DNA of 64,000 nucleotides from Rhizobium sp. 2MFCol3.1 (GTDB lineage: Bacteria > Pseudomonadota > Alphaproteobacteria > Rhizobiales > Rhizobiaceae). Within the stretch, counting starts at the first letter, position 1. Every line of letters begins with the position of its first letter. Below the pieces are notes generated by a model. That model searched no databases. It was given only the letters and a program-made list of their open reading frames with translations, and was not told the origin of the DNA. The DNA lies in the NCBI RefSeq assembly GCF_000377565.1, contig NZ_KB898356.1:363142-427141 (forward strand), written 5' to 3'. Of the stretch, positions 48,018 through 57,033 are shown piece by piece. The position numbers and the translations under genes were made by a program.

Positions 48018-48542
48018 TCATTCAGCCGGAATCTGCTGCAGCTTCAGTGGTTCGAGCGGCTCGGCCATGCGGCGCTTGAAGAGCAGGAAAAGATCGCGCA
48101 GTTCCGGCTCATTGACGCGCTTGGCGGCCTCTTCGCAGGAGACCCACTCGTAACGCCGCTCGCCCTTTTCCTTGAAGCTCTTGGCGATCGTCGAGACCTC
48201 GAGCACGTAGACCTGAACCTTGCAGGTCACCTTCAGCCCGTTCTTCAGCACCTTGGGATAGTGGTAGCAGCCGATCGTCTGGCTCTCGACTGTCCCGCGC
48301 ACGCCGGCTTCCTCGTAAGCCTCGCGGGCGGCGACCTCGTAGGAGGTCTTGCCGTCCATCGGCCAGCCCTTGGGGATCACCCAGCGGCCGGTATCGCGGC
48401 TGGTCAGAAGCAGCACCTCGATCGCGCCGGTCTTGCCTTTCCTCCGGTAGCAGAGCGCAGCATATTGCTGGCGCGGAGGGCGCCAGAACATCAGCTGCAG
48501 ATCGGAGGCGAGGCGGGCAAGTAGGCTCAACGGTCGGGTCAC
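48018..48542 (-). CDS. NUDIX hydrolase
   Basis: The 174-residue protein carries the Nudix box GWPMDGKTSYEVAAREAYEE followed by AGV (G-x5-E-x7-REAxEEAG). The N-terminus has QYAALCYRRKGKTGAIEVLL, and the C-terminal WVSCEEAAKRVNEPELRDLF is common to DIPP-like Nudix enzymes. It hydrolyses a nucleoside or inositol diphosphate-X compound; the substrate is not readable. The start is a GTG at 48542; a TTG at 48530 has a better AAAGGTGA spacing, so the start is uncertain. Confidence 0.9.
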   Translation of the reverse strand: MTRPLSLLARLASDLQLMFWRPPRQQYAALCYRRKGKTGAIEVLLLTSRDTGRWVIPKGWPMDGKTSYEVAAREAYEEAGVRGTVESQTIGCYHYPKVLKNGLKVTCKVQVYVLEVSTIAKSFKEKGERRYEWVSCEEAAKRVNEPELRDLFLLFKRRMAEPLEPLKLQQIPAE

Positions 48543-48975
48543 CTTTACGGTTGCGTGTGTATATTAGTGTCTCATGGAAAGCTTGCGCGATCCATGTGTG
48601 TGTTTTTCTTTCGGTTCAGGCTTGATGCTATCAATAGAGCCTTTCGTTTTGGTTTCGGTTTCAAAAAACCGCCATCGAATGCTCTATTTCCGTCACGTCG
48701 AGTACCAAAGAATATGATATTGGCTTTCGTCATAATCAATGATGACGTGATGACGCATGCCGATAGGCCCAAACATTGGCGATTCTGCGTCGGTTCTCCA
48801 CAGAAAAGATTGCCCGGCTAACATCCTGAAGGGGTAATTTAGCCACTCAAAGCCCGCTGGGACAGGTGATCCGCCGCAATGAGTCGACAGGTTTTCGTTG
48901 CCGTTCACGCAAAAATATCCTTGGTCGCCACCCGCCATTCGGCTTATCAATGCGTCGAAAACAGGAGGATGGTTC
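48543..48975. other. AT-richer intergenic region before the SAHH-like gene
   Basis: This 433-bp gap has lower GC than its neighbours from about 48580 to 48720. It includes AATAGAGC (48633-48640) and its complement GCTCTATT (48681-48688), enclosing another CGGTTT/AAACCG pairing. This could fold as an RNA hairpin or be remnant sequence. Open frames in it (for example 48555-48821 on plus) look random and lack sites. Confidence 0.45.
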
Positions 48976-50133
48976 ATGGTATCGGAAGCAATGCGCATCG
49001 ATTGGATCGGGGGGAGCTGCCGGCTGCTGCAGGCAACGGCGGCAAAGTTCCGCGACACTCGCCCCTTCGAGGGCCTGACGATCGGCACCGGCATCCATCT
49101 CGAACCGAAAACGGTGGCGCTTCTGATGACGCTCAACGCCGGCGGCGCGCGTCTGGTCTGCACCGGCAACCTGAACAGCACCCAGCCGGCGACCGTGGAA
49201 TATCTGCGCAGCCAGGGCATCACCGTCTTCGCCACCCAGACCACCGACCCCGCCGCGCATCATCAGAGCCTTGTTGCCGTGGTCGCCGAAAAGCCCGATC
49301 TGCTGCTCGACAATGGCGGCGATCTCTTCGCCATCGCTGCGGAAAGCCCTTATGCCAATCTCCTTGGTGGCACCGAAGAGACCACCTCCGGCCGCACCCG
49401 CCTGCTGCCGCTGCGCGACAAGCTGAACATGCCGATCCTCGTCATCAACGACAGCCCGATCAAGCAATTCGCCGAAAACAAGCATGCCGTCGGCCAGAGC
49501 CTGTTCGAGAGCTACATGCGCTTCACCAACCGCTCCACCAACGGCAAGCGCGTCACGGTCTTCGGCTATGGCGCCTGCGGCAAGGGCACCGCCGCCTGCT
49601 TCCGCAATGCCTTCTCGCAGGTAAGCGTCGTCGATATCGACCCGGTGACCACGCTCGAAGCGCATCTGGATGGTTTCGTGACCCCGCTGCGCGATGACGC
49701 CATCCGCTCCGCCGACGTGCTCGTCACCGTCACCGGCCATCCCGATATCATCACCTTGAAGGACCTGCCGCTGATCAAGAACGGCGCGATCCTGATGAAC
49801 GGCGGCCATTTCCCCAACGAGATTGACGTCACCGCCTTCCGCGCCCATGAGGACGTCGTCGCGACCGACCGCTATCCGGCCGACGGCATCGAGACCCTGC
49901 ATCTGAAGGACGGTCGCGCCATCCACATCCTGGGCGGCGGCCATATGGCCAACCTCGCCGGCCCGCGCCCGCTAGGTAATTCCGTGGAATCCATGGACCT
50001 CGGCTTCACCCTGCAGGTCCGCTGCCTCGAGCGCGTCGCCAAACGGGGCGTCGGTCCGGAAGCCTGCATCGTACCGGTCCCTGCGGACATCGACGCGATG
50101 GTGGCGAGCGCCTATCTCGATCTGGCGCGGTAG
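48976..50133 (+). CDS. S-adenosylhomocysteinase-like NAD-binding protein
   Basis: The 385-residue protein aligns by eye to S-adenosylhomocysteine hydrolase but is about 80 residues shorter. It keeps the NAD site VTVFGYGACGKGTAACFRNA with VVDIDPVTTLEAHLDGF, the NDSPIKQFAENKHAVGQSL stretch with the catalytic Lys, and the closing LGGGHMANLAG and SVESMDLGFTLQ. The family Asp of D-N-K/Y-G is Glu here, and the C-terminal dimer tail with the conserved Lys-Tyr is missing. AGGAGG precedes the ATG. It is probably a paralog with another substrate or a binding role; a canonical ahcY should exist elsewhere. Confidence 0.82.
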   Translation: MVSEAMRIDWIGGSCRLLQATAAKFRDTRPFEGLTIGTGIHLEPKTVALLMTLNAGGARLVCTGNLNSTQPATVEYLRSQGITVFATQTTDPAAHHQSLVAVVAEKPDLLLDNGGDLFAIAAESPYANLLGGTEETTSGRTRLLPLRDKLNMPILVINDSPIKQFAENKHAVGQSLFESYMRFTNRSTNGKRVTVFGYGACGKGTAACFRNAFSQVSVVDIDPVTTLEAHLDGFVTPLRDDAIRSADVLVTVTGHPDIITLKDLPLIKNGAILMNGGHFPNEIDVTAFRAHEDVVATDRYPADGIETLHLKDGRAIHILGGGHMANLAGPRPLGNSVESMDLGFTLQVRCLERVAKRGVGPEACIVPVPADIDAMVASAYLDLAR

Positions 50134-50146
50134 GCGCGAAAACTCG

Positions 50147-51058
50147 TCAGACCTGGCGCGCGATCGTCCCGATTGCGTTGGTGACCAGACGCGCTGCCGT
50201 CAGCGCGGAAATACCGTCGATATCGGCAGGCGGATAGAGTTCGACGAGGTCGAAGCCCACGATCCGGCCTCGTCTGCCGACGCCGGCAATCAGATCGATG
50301 ACCTGTGTGTATGTAAGGCCGCCGGGCGACCGGGCAGCCACGCCGGGCATGATGCTGGGGTCGAGGCCATCGCAGTCCAGTGTGATCACGACCCGGGCGC
50401 CTTCGGGAACATGCCGGAGGGCGGCGTCGACTCCGAGAGAATGAACCTCCCGAGCGGTGACGAACTGGCTGCCATAGGCCTCAGCCGCTTCGATTTCCGT
50501 GCGGCGAGCGCTTCCGACGCCGCGCATGCCCACCTGTATCATTCCCGCGATATGTCCCATCTCGCTCGCCCGGCGCATCGGGTTGGAATAGCCGTGACGC
50601 TCGCCATGGAGCTCATCGCGCCAGTCGATGTGCGCATCGATCTGGACAATCCAGATCGGCCCGTGATCCGCGAATCCGGCGAGGAAGGGAATAGGGACGG
50701 AATCGTCGCCGCCGAGCAGGATCGGTACGGCTGACATCGCCAGTATTTCCCGTGTCTTTGCCTCGATCAGCGCCCGATTCCCCGTGTTGTCATGCATCTT
50801 GGTCGGCAAATCACCGGCATCGAAGCAGCATGCCGGTTTGCCGTCAAAAAGCGGTCCACCGAGATCAAAATCCCAATGCTCGACAAGTGGTGCGTCTTCC
50901 TGGCTCGCGGCGCGGATGGCATTGGCCGCGGTGGCGTAGCCGCTGCTGTCCTTGTCGCGATAGGTGCTGCCGTGAGCAGCACCGAAGATCACCATGCGAG
51001 GCGTGGCGCCGGCAGGCATATGAGAATTGAGACCAAGAAAGGCAGGCGAAGCGGTCAT
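50147..51058 (-). CDS. Ureohydrolase (agmatinase/arginase family)
   Basis: The 303-residue enzyme has the three binuclear Mn motifs: LLGGDDSVPIPFLAGFA at about 115-131, IDAHIDWRDE at 140-149, and TLDCDGLDPSIMPG at 227-239. In motif 1 the usual His (GGDH) is Asp119, which should alter the metal site. The C-terminal IVGFDLVELYPPADIDGIS is typical of agmatinases and guanidino-acid hydrolases. The ATG at 51058 is chosen by family length; the frame is open to 51103. The substrate cannot be assigned. Confidence 0.86.
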   Translation of the reverse strand: MTASPAFLGLNSHMPAGATPRMVIFGAAHGSTYRDKDSSGYATAANAIRAASQEDAPLVEHWDFDLGGPLFDGKPACCFDAGDLPTKMHDNTGNRALIEAKTREILAMSAVPILLGGDDSVPIPFLAGFADHGPIWIVQIDAHIDWRDELHGERHGYSNPMRRASEMGHIAGMIQVGMRGVGSARRTEIEAAEAYGSQFVTAREVHSLGVDAALRHVPEGARVVITLDCDGLDPSIMPGVAARSPGGLTYTQVIDLIAGVGRRGRIVGFDLVELYPPADIDGISALTAARLVTNAIGTIARQV

Positions 51059-51150
51059 TGCGGGATCCGGATCATTGTTCGATGGGCGCAGGCACTCAAA
51101 CACCGGCGGCGCTCAACGTCCATGAGAATGTTGAGCGCCGTAACCGAGCC

Positions 51151-52149
51151 TCAATCGATCTCGACCACCAGCTTGCCCTCAGCCTCGCGGCTTTCGATCA
51201 ACCTGTGCGCCTCGGCGACATCGGCAAGCGAAAACCGCCGGCTGTCCATGCGGGGCAAAAGCTTGCCCGCTTCGGCGAGCCGCGTCACCTCGCGCAGGAT
51301 CTCGCCGTGATGCGCGCGGCCTTCGCCTGTCAGTAGCGGCAGCAGGGTGAACACGCCGGAATAGCTCGCCGCCTTGAAGGAGAGCGGCGCCAGCGCATGC
51401 GTGCCCCAGCCGAGCGCGCTGACGACATGGCCGAACCGGCTCACCGCCTTGAACGCCATGTCGAGCCCGGCGCCGCCGACCGTATCGTAGACGACATCGA
51501 AGCCACGCCCAGCGGTATAGGTCGCGACGTGATCCTCAATGGTGCCGACGGCGCGGTCAATCGGCGTGGCGCCGAGGCTGCGGAGATAGTCCGCCTTCGC
51601 CGCACCATCGATGGCATAGACATCGGCGCCAACGGCCCCCGCGATCTGCACTGCGATATGCCCGACCCCGCCGGCGCCGCCGATGACGAGGACACGCTGG
51701 CCGTTCGCGACCTTTGCTCGGTCCACAAGCCCTTCCCATGCTGTGATCGCCGCCAGCGGCAGGGCTGCGGCTTCCCGCATCGACAGATTGCTCGGTTTGA
51801 GCGCGATGAGGCCGGCATCGACAGCCGCGAACTCGGCGAGCGACCCCTGAATGCCGCCGACACCGCCGGTCATGCCGTAGACCGCGTCGCCGCGCCGGAA
51901 GCCGGTCACATCGGGCCCGACCGCCTCGACGATACCAGCCATGTCGATGCCGAGGATGGCGGGCAGGGGATGGCGGGCATGGGCGGCGTTGCCGGCGCGG
52001 ATCTTGGTGTCGAGCGGATTGACGCCGCTGGCCTGGATGCGCACCAGCACCTCACCCTTGGCGGCCTCAGGCCGGGCAATTTCCGTCTGGCGAAACGCAC
52101 CCTGCGGTGCGTCGACGACAAGCGCGTTCATCGTGAATTTCGAAGACAT
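51151..52149 (-). CDS. Zinc-independent MDR oxidoreductase (quinone oxidoreductase-like)
   Basis: The 332-residue protein shows the MDR GroES-like domain (GEVLVRIQASGVNPLDTKIR, LPAILGIDMAGIVEAVG) and Rossmann domain with the cofactor motif VLVIGGAGGVGHIAVQIAGA. The zinc-binding Cys/His set of alcohol dehydrogenases is missing, which places it with quinone or alkenal reductases. NADPH use is likely. AGGAGTGTTCC precedes the ATG. It is divergent from a LysR gene, which probably regulates it. Confidence 0.9.
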   Translation of the reverse strand: MSSKFTMNALVVDAPQGAFRQTEIARPEAAKGEVLVRIQASGVNPLDTKIRAGNAAHARHPLPAILGIDMAGIVEAVGPDVTGFRRGDAVYGMTGGVGGIQGSLAEFAAVDAGLIALKPSNLSMREAAALPLAAITAWEGLVDRAKVANGQRVLVIGGAGGVGHIAVQIAGAVGADVYAIDGAAKADYLRSLGATPIDRAVGTIEDHVATYTAGRGFDVVYDTVGGAGLDMAFKAVSRFGHVVSALGWGTHALAPLSFKAASYSGVFTLLPLLTGEGRAHHGEILREVTRLAEAGKLLPRMDSRRFSLADVAEAHRLIESREAEGKLVVEID

Positions 52150-52250
52150 GGAACACTCCTTTCGTGTTTGTGAAAGAAGGATGCGTCGTTGAAGATCGAA
52201 TGGAAATCATAGATAACGTATGAAGATCATGCAGAAATGTTTGGGTGAGC

Positions 52251-53102
52251 ATGGAGTGGAGCGATCTCAGGCTGTTCCTGGCCATTGCCAGGCTCGGCAC
52301 CTTGGGTGCGGCGGCGCGCAGCCTTGGGCTGACCCAGCCGACCATGGGCCGGCGCCTGCGCGCCCTTGAGGCAGCACTCGGCCAGACGCTCTTCCAGCGC
52401 ACCGCCGATGGTTTCGTGTTGACCGACGAAGGCGTGGCGGTCTTTGCCCATGCCGAGCGGATCGAGGAGGAGGCGCTTGCCCTGCAGCGCGAACTGGCCG
52501 GCACCGCAAGCGACCTCACCGGCTTCCTGCGCCTGTCCTCATCCGATTGGTTCGGCACCCATCTGTTGGCGCCCGTCATCGCCGAGTTTTCTCTCGCCTA
52601 TCCCAAGGTCGTCGTCGAGCTCTTGACCGACAGCCGCCTGCTCAGCCTCTCCCGGCGCGAGGCCGACCTCGTCTTCCGCATCGCGCCCTTCACGGAACCG
52701 GAAGTGATCTCCCGCAGGCTGCTGCGTATCGAATATGGCCTCTACATCAAGCGCGGCCTGCCGCATCCTGTTGTCGGAGAGGGGGAGGGCGCGCGTCTGG
52801 TCACCATGGATGAAGCCTTCGGCGGCATGCCAGATGTCTTATGGCTCCAGCGCCTGCTGCCGAAAGCCGCGATCGCGCTTCGCAGCAACAACCGCGATGT
52901 GCAGGCAACGCTCTGCGCCAACGGCGCCGGCCTCGCCGTCCTGCCGCGCCCGCTTGGCGATAGCATGGCCGCGATCGAGCGCGTCGATCTCGGCGAGCCG
53001 CCGCCGGGGCGCGATACCTGGGTCGGCTATCATCGCGATATGAAGCGGATGGCGCGGCTGCGCGCCCTGCTCGATCACGTCATCGAGCGCCTGGCCAACT
53101 GA
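52251..53102 (+). CDS. LysR-family regulator divergent from the oxidoreductase
   Basis: The 283-residue protein begins MEWSDLRLFLAIARLGTLGA and has the HTH LGLTQPTMGRRLRALEAALG, followed by a shortened LysR effector domain (FLRLSSSDWFGTHLLAPVIA, GLAVLPRPLGDSMAAIERVD). GGGTGAG lies just before the ATG; GTG at 52245 is two codons upstream. The 101-bp gap to the divergent oxidoreductase gene suggests it controls that gene. It ends three bases from the convergent end of the next LysR gene. Confidence 0.9.
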   Translation: MEWSDLRLFLAIARLGTLGAAARSLGLTQPTMGRRLRALEAALGQTLFQRTADGFVLTDEGVAVFAHAERIEEEALALQRELAGTASDLTGFLRLSSSDWFGTHLLAPVIAEFSLAYPKVVVELLTDSRLLSLSRREADLVFRIAPFTEPEVISRRLLRIEYGLYIKRGLPHPVVGEGEGARLVTMDEAFGGMPDVLWLQRLLPKAAIALRSNNRDVQATLCANGAGLAVLPRPLGDSMAAIERVDLGEPPPGRDTWVGYHRDMKRMARLRALLDHVIERLAN

Positions 53103-53105
53103 CCG

Positions 53106-54002
53106 TCACCGCTCCCAGTAAGGCACCGGGCCATAAAGCTCCGCGAGATAATCGATGAACAGCCGTACCTTGGCCGGCAGGAACTGGCGGCTTGGGTAGA
53201 CGGCCGACAGTGTCACGTTGCGCGACCCCTCATAGGCCGGCAGCACCTGCACCAGCTGGCCGGATTTCAGCTCCGCGCCGATATCCCAGGTCGAGCGCAG
53301 CGCGATGCCGAGGCCGGCAATCACGGCCTCGCGGATCACCTCGCTGGAATTGGTGACGAGCATCCCCTCCGGCCGGATCGACAGCGCGCCCTCAGCTCCC
53401 TCGAGCCGCCAGACATCGTTATTGTGCGCCGGCAGGCAGCGATGCCGCTTGAGATCGTCGATGCTATCGGGCGTGCCATTGGACTTGAGATAATCGGGAG
53501 AGGCGCAGAGCACCCGGCGCACCGGCGCCAGCCGGCGGGCGACGAGGCTGGAATCGGTAAGCTCCGCGATGCGGATCGCCAGATCGAACCCGCCACCGAC
53601 GATGTCGCTGAACTCGTCGGAGAGCACGAGGTTGATGGCAAGATCGGGATGAGCGTCCATGAAACGCTTCAGATGCGGCGCGATGTGCATGCGACCGAAC
53701 GAGGTCGGCGCCGAGACCTTCAGCGTTCCATGCATCTGCGCCGAGCGGCCGGAAATGTAGAACTCCGCCTCCTCGAGCCCGGCCAAGATGCCGAGCACCC
53801 GATCGTAAAAACCCTGGCCGGCTTCGGTGAGCGAGATCTGCCGCGTCGTGCGCTGCAAGAGCCTCGTTCCCAGCCGGTCTTCCAGCCGCTTGATGCGCTT
53901 GGAAACCACCGCCGGCGAGAAGCCGAGCGCCCGCCCGGCAAGCGACATGCTGCCCGTCGCCGCCACCTTGGCGAAGATTTCGAGATCCCCCAGATTGGTC
54001 AT
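53106..54002 (-). CDS. LysR-family regulator divergent from glcDEF
   Basis: The 298-residue protein starts MTNLGDLEIFAKVAATGSMS, with HTH LGFSPAVVSKRIKRLEDRLG and effector segments GTLKVSAPTSFGRMHIAPHL and DLAIRIAELTDSSLVARRLA. It resembles the CrgA/AaeR-type LysR group. The ATG at 54002 has a GGGG at suitable spacing; an open frame continues to 54044. It lies head to head with glcD, 134 bases away, so it may regulate glycolate oxidase. E. coli uses the GntR-type GlcC for that job. Confidence 0.9.
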   Translation of the reverse strand: MTNLGDLEIFAKVAATGSMSLAGRALGFSPAVVSKRIKRLEDRLGTRLLQRTTRQISLTEAGQGFYDRVLGILAGLEEAEFYISGRSAQMHGTLKVSAPTSFGRMHIAPHLKRFMDAHPDLAINLVLSDEFSDIVGGGFDLAIRIAELTDSSLVARRLAPVRRVLCASPDYLKSNGTPDSIDDLKRHRCLPAHNNDVWRLEGAEGALSIRPEGMLVTNSSEVIREAVIAGLGIALRSTWDIGAELKSGQLVQVLPAYEGSRNVTLSAVYPSRQFLPAKVRLFIDYLAELYGPVPYWER

Positions 54003-54136
54003 GTCGCCCCGATAATTTCTTATTTTGTCATAAGTGCTTAGCATTTGCGCCGAATTGGGGAAAGTGTTAAGCCCGAAGCCTTGGCAGTATGGAGGATACA
54101 GCCGGTTTCGCCTGATGTGGCGAAGGGAGGAAAGGC

Positions 54137-55576
54137 ATGTCCGACGCCATTTCGTTTCTCGCCCCGCGCGCCGATGTCATGGCGCGCCGCCGGCAGATCG
54201 TTGCCGATCTCGCCGATCTCCTGCCGCCGGAGTGCCTGGTCTCCGAGCCGCGCGAACTCATGCCCTTCGAGACCGACGCCTTCGTCTCCTACCGCCGCAT
54301 GCCGCTTGCGGTCGCGCTCCCGCGCAGCACGGCCGAAGTCGCGGCGGTGATGAAATACTGCCATCGCTACGGCATCCCCGTCGTCCCGCGCGGCGCCGGC
54401 ACGTCGCTGTCGGGCGGCGCCATCCCGCAGGAGGATGCGGTCGTCGTCTGCGTCTCGAAGATGAACCGCATCATCGAGATCGACCTTTTCAATCGCGCCG
54501 CCGTTGTCGAGGCCGGCGTCACCAATCTCAACATTTCCGAAGCCGTCTCCGCCGATGGCTTCTTCTACGCGCCCGATCCGAGTTCGCAGCTCGCCTGCAC
54601 CATCGGCGGCAATATCGGCATGAACTCCGGCGGCGCGCACTGTCTGAAATATGGCGTCACCACCAACAATCTGCTCGGCGTGAAAATGGTGCTGGTCGAC
54701 GGCACGGTCATCGACCTCGGCGGCAAGGGGCTGGATGCCGGCGGTTATGATCTCCTCGGCCTCGTCTGCGGCCACGAGGGCCAGCTCGGCATCGTCACCG
54801 AGGCCACGGTGCGCCTGATCGCCAAGCCGGAGGGCGCCCGCCCGGTGCTCTTCGGCTTCCCGACCTCGGAAGAGGCGGGTTCCTGCGTCGCCGATATCAT
54901 CGCATCCGGCATCATCCCCGTCGCCATCGAGTTCATGGACAAGCCCGCCATCGAGATTTGCGAAGCCTTCGCCAAGGCTGGCTATCCCCTTGATGTCGGC
55001 GCTTTGCTGATCGTCGAAGTCGAGGGCTCGGAAGCCGAGATGGACGACATGCTGAAGGATATCGTCGACATCGCCCGCCGCCATGGCGTCAGCACGGTGC
55101 GCGAATGCCAGTCGGCGACGGAAGCAGCCTTAATCTGGAAGGGCCGCAAATCCGCCTTCGGCGCCACCGGCCGCATCGCCGATTATATCTGCATGGATGG
55201 CACCGTCCCGCTCAGCCAGCTCTCTTACGTGCTGAAGAAGACCTCCGAGATCATCGAGCGCCATGGCCTGCGCGTCGCCAATGTCTTCCACGCCGGCGAC
55301 GGCAACATGCACCCGCTGATCCTCTTCAACGCCAACGATCCCGAGGACGCCGCCCGCGCCGAGGCGGCCGGCATGGAGATCCTCAAACTCTGCGTCGATG
55401 CCGGCGGCTGCCTCACCGGTGAGCACGGCGTCGGCATCGAGAAGCGCGATCTGATGCGCCATCAATATTCCGATGCGGATCTCGCCCAGCAGATCGCCGT
55501 CCGCGCCGCCTTCGATCCCGGCTGGCTGCTCAATCCCTCCAAGGTCTTCCCGCTCGAAGGGCGCCAACCCGCATGA
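54137..55576 (+). CDS. glcD: Glycolate oxidase subunit GlcD (FAD)
   Basis: The 479-residue flavoprotein has the FAD_binding_4 core: MPLAVALPRSTAEVAAVMKY, VVPRGAGTSLSGGAIPQEDA, GNIGMNSGGAHCLKYGVTTN, and the C-terminal FAD-oxidase domain ending LTGEHGVGIEKRDLMRHQYS. It is the catalytic subunit oxidising glycolate to glyoxylate. GGAGG lies before its ATG. It overlaps glcE by four bases (ATGA), as usual for the operon. Confidence 0.95.
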   Translation: MSDAISFLAPRADVMARRRQIVADLADLLPPECLVSEPRELMPFETDAFVSYRRMPLAVALPRSTAEVAAVMKYCHRYGIPVVPRGAGTSLSGGAIPQEDAVVVCVSKMNRIIEIDLFNRAAVVEAGVTNLNISEAVSADGFFYAPDPSSQLACTIGGNIGMNSGGAHCLKYGVTTNNLLGVKMVLVDGTVIDLGGKGLDAGGYDLLGLVCGHEGQLGIVTEATVRLIAKPEGARPVLFGFPTSEEAGSCVADIIASGIIPVAIEFMDKPAIEICEAFAKAGYPLDVGALLIVEVEGSEAEMDDMLKDIVDIARRHGVSTVRECQSATEAALIWKGRKSAFGATGRIADYICMDGTVPLSQLSYVLKKTSEIIERHGLRVANVFHAGDGNMHPLILFNANDPEDAARAEAAGMEILKLCVDAGGCLTGEHGVGIEKRDLMRHQYSDADLAQQIAVRAAFDPGWLLNPSKVFPLEGRQPA

Positions 55577-56793
55577 TCGAGCCCCAACTGATCGATCTAT
55601 GCCCGACCAAAGAGGGTGAAGCCGCCGAGATCATCCGCGTCCATGGGCAGGCTGGCACGCCGCTGAACATCGCTGGCGGCAACACCCGCTCCGGCTTCGG
55701 CAATACTGTCACAGCCGAACACCGGCTGCGCTCGACCGCGCTCTCGGGCATCGTCGCCTATAATCCGGGCGAGATGGTGCTCACAGCCCGCGCTGGCACG
55801 CCGCTTGCCGAAATCGAGGCGGCGTTGGCTAAGAGCGGCCAGACCATGGCCTTCGAGCCGATGGATCACCGCCCCCTCATGGGCACATCGGGCGAGCCGA
55901 CCATCGGCGGGGTCTTCGCCGCCAACGTTTCCGGCCCACGCCGCCTGATATCGGGGGCTGCCCGCGACAGCCTGCTCGGCGTCCGCTTCGTCAACGGACG
56001 TGGCGAGGCGATCAAGGCCGGCGGACGGGTGATGAAGAACGTCACCGGCCTCGACCTCGTCAAGCTCATGGCCGGTTCGCACGGCACGCTCGGCCTCATC
56101 ACCGAGGTCACCTTCCGCGTGCCGCCGAGGCCGAAGTCGGAAGCGACGATCGTCATATCAGGCCTCAACGACGCCGAGGCCGCCAATGCCATGGCCGCGG
56201 CAATGGCGCTGCCGGTCGAGGTCTCGGGCGCCGCCCACCTGCCCATGACCGTCGCCTGGACCTTCCTCGGCAATCGCCTGCCCGAGGGCGAGGCGACCGT
56301 GCTGCGCATCGAGGGCCTGCCGGCCTCCGTCGCGACGAGAGCCGAGAAGCTCGCCGCCGCGCTGGCCGCCTTCGGCCCCGTCGCGCGTCTCGGTGAGGAT
56401 GACAGCGCCACCCTTTGGCGCGAGATCCGCGACGTGAAACCCTACGCCGATGGCGGCCTGCGTCCCGTCTGGCGCGTCTCCGTGGCGCCGTCGGTCGGCC
56501 ACCAGTTGGTCGCGGCACTGAGGCTGGAGACCGGCGTCGATGCCTTCTACGATTGGCAGGGCGGCCTCGTCTGGATGCGCATGGAAGCGGACGCCGAAGC
56601 CGCTCTGCTGCGCCGTTTCATGGCGGCACTCGGCGGCGGCCACGCCACGCTGATGCGCGCGCCTGATGCGATGCGCGCGGCGATCTCGGCATTCGAGCCG
56701 CAGGTCGATGCCGTGGCGGTGCTGTCGGCGCGGGTGAAGGAGAGGTTTGATCCGGCGGGGATTTTCAATCCGGGGAAGATGGGGGGATGGTGA
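55573..56793 (+). CDS. glcE: Glycolate oxidase subunit GlcE (FAD)
   Basis: The 406-residue protein has a second FAD_binding_4 fold: LNIAGGNTRSGFGNTVTAEH, MAFEPMDHRPLMGTSGEPTI, GGVFAANVSGPRRLISGAAR and GGRVMKNVTGLDLVKLMAGS. It ends KERFDPAGIFNPGKMGGW, the normal GlcE end. It acts with GlcD and GlcF in the membrane-associated complex. The next operon gene, glcF, is separated by 240 bp that contain a large palindromic repeat. Confidence 0.94.
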   Translation: MIEPQLIDLCPTKEGEAAEIIRVHGQAGTPLNIAGGNTRSGFGNTVTAEHRLRSTALSGIVAYNPGEMVLTARAGTPLAEIEAALAKSGQTMAFEPMDHRPLMGTSGEPTIGGVFAANVSGPRRLISGAARDSLLGVRFVNGRGEAIKAGGRVMKNVTGLDLVKLMAGSHGTLGLITEVTFRVPPRPKSEATIVISGLNDAEAANAMAAAMALPVEVSGAAHLPMTVAWTFLGNRLPEGEATVLRIEGLPASVATRAEKLAAALAAFGPVARLGEDDSATLWREIRDVKPYADGGLRPVWRVSVAPSVGHQLVAALRLETGVDAFYDWQGGLVWMRMEADAEAALLRRFMAALGGGHATLMRAPDAMRAAISAFEPQVDAVAVLSARVKERFDPAGIFNPGKMGGW

Positions 56794-56824
56794 CGGTGTG
56801 GTCTCCAGGTGCGCTCAAGCAAAC

Positions 56825-56980
56825 CCCCTCCCCAACCCCTCCCCACAAGGGGGAGGGGCTTGCTGGGCGCGACGTCACCGCCAGAGATAGCGCCCATTCA
56901 ACACCCGTTAGCGAGAGAATGAAGCAGGACGGACCCCCAAGGTTAGCCCCTCCCCCTTGTGGGGAGGGGTTGGGGAGGGG
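56825..56980. repeat. 156-bp palindromic repeat inserted between glcE and glcF
   Basis: Two 36-base arms, 56825-56860 and 56945-56980, are perfect inverted complements. Each contains a smaller hairpin (CCCCTCCCC-ACAAG-GGGGAGGGG on the left, and its mirror on the right). The centre is unlike either gene. The plan is the same as the element at 19067, but the sequence is different. In the transcript it would fold into strong structures between two genes of one operon. Confidence 0.87.
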
Positions 56981-57033
56981 TGTTTTGTCCGAGGGGTCTT
57001 CATCGCACGACAACAGGGGACCGATAGCCTGAC

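Noticed and set aside
48555..48821. 88-codon open frame in the AT-rich gap
   Set aside because: Rich in Phe/Arg from low-complexity DNA, no start signal, no recognisable motif.
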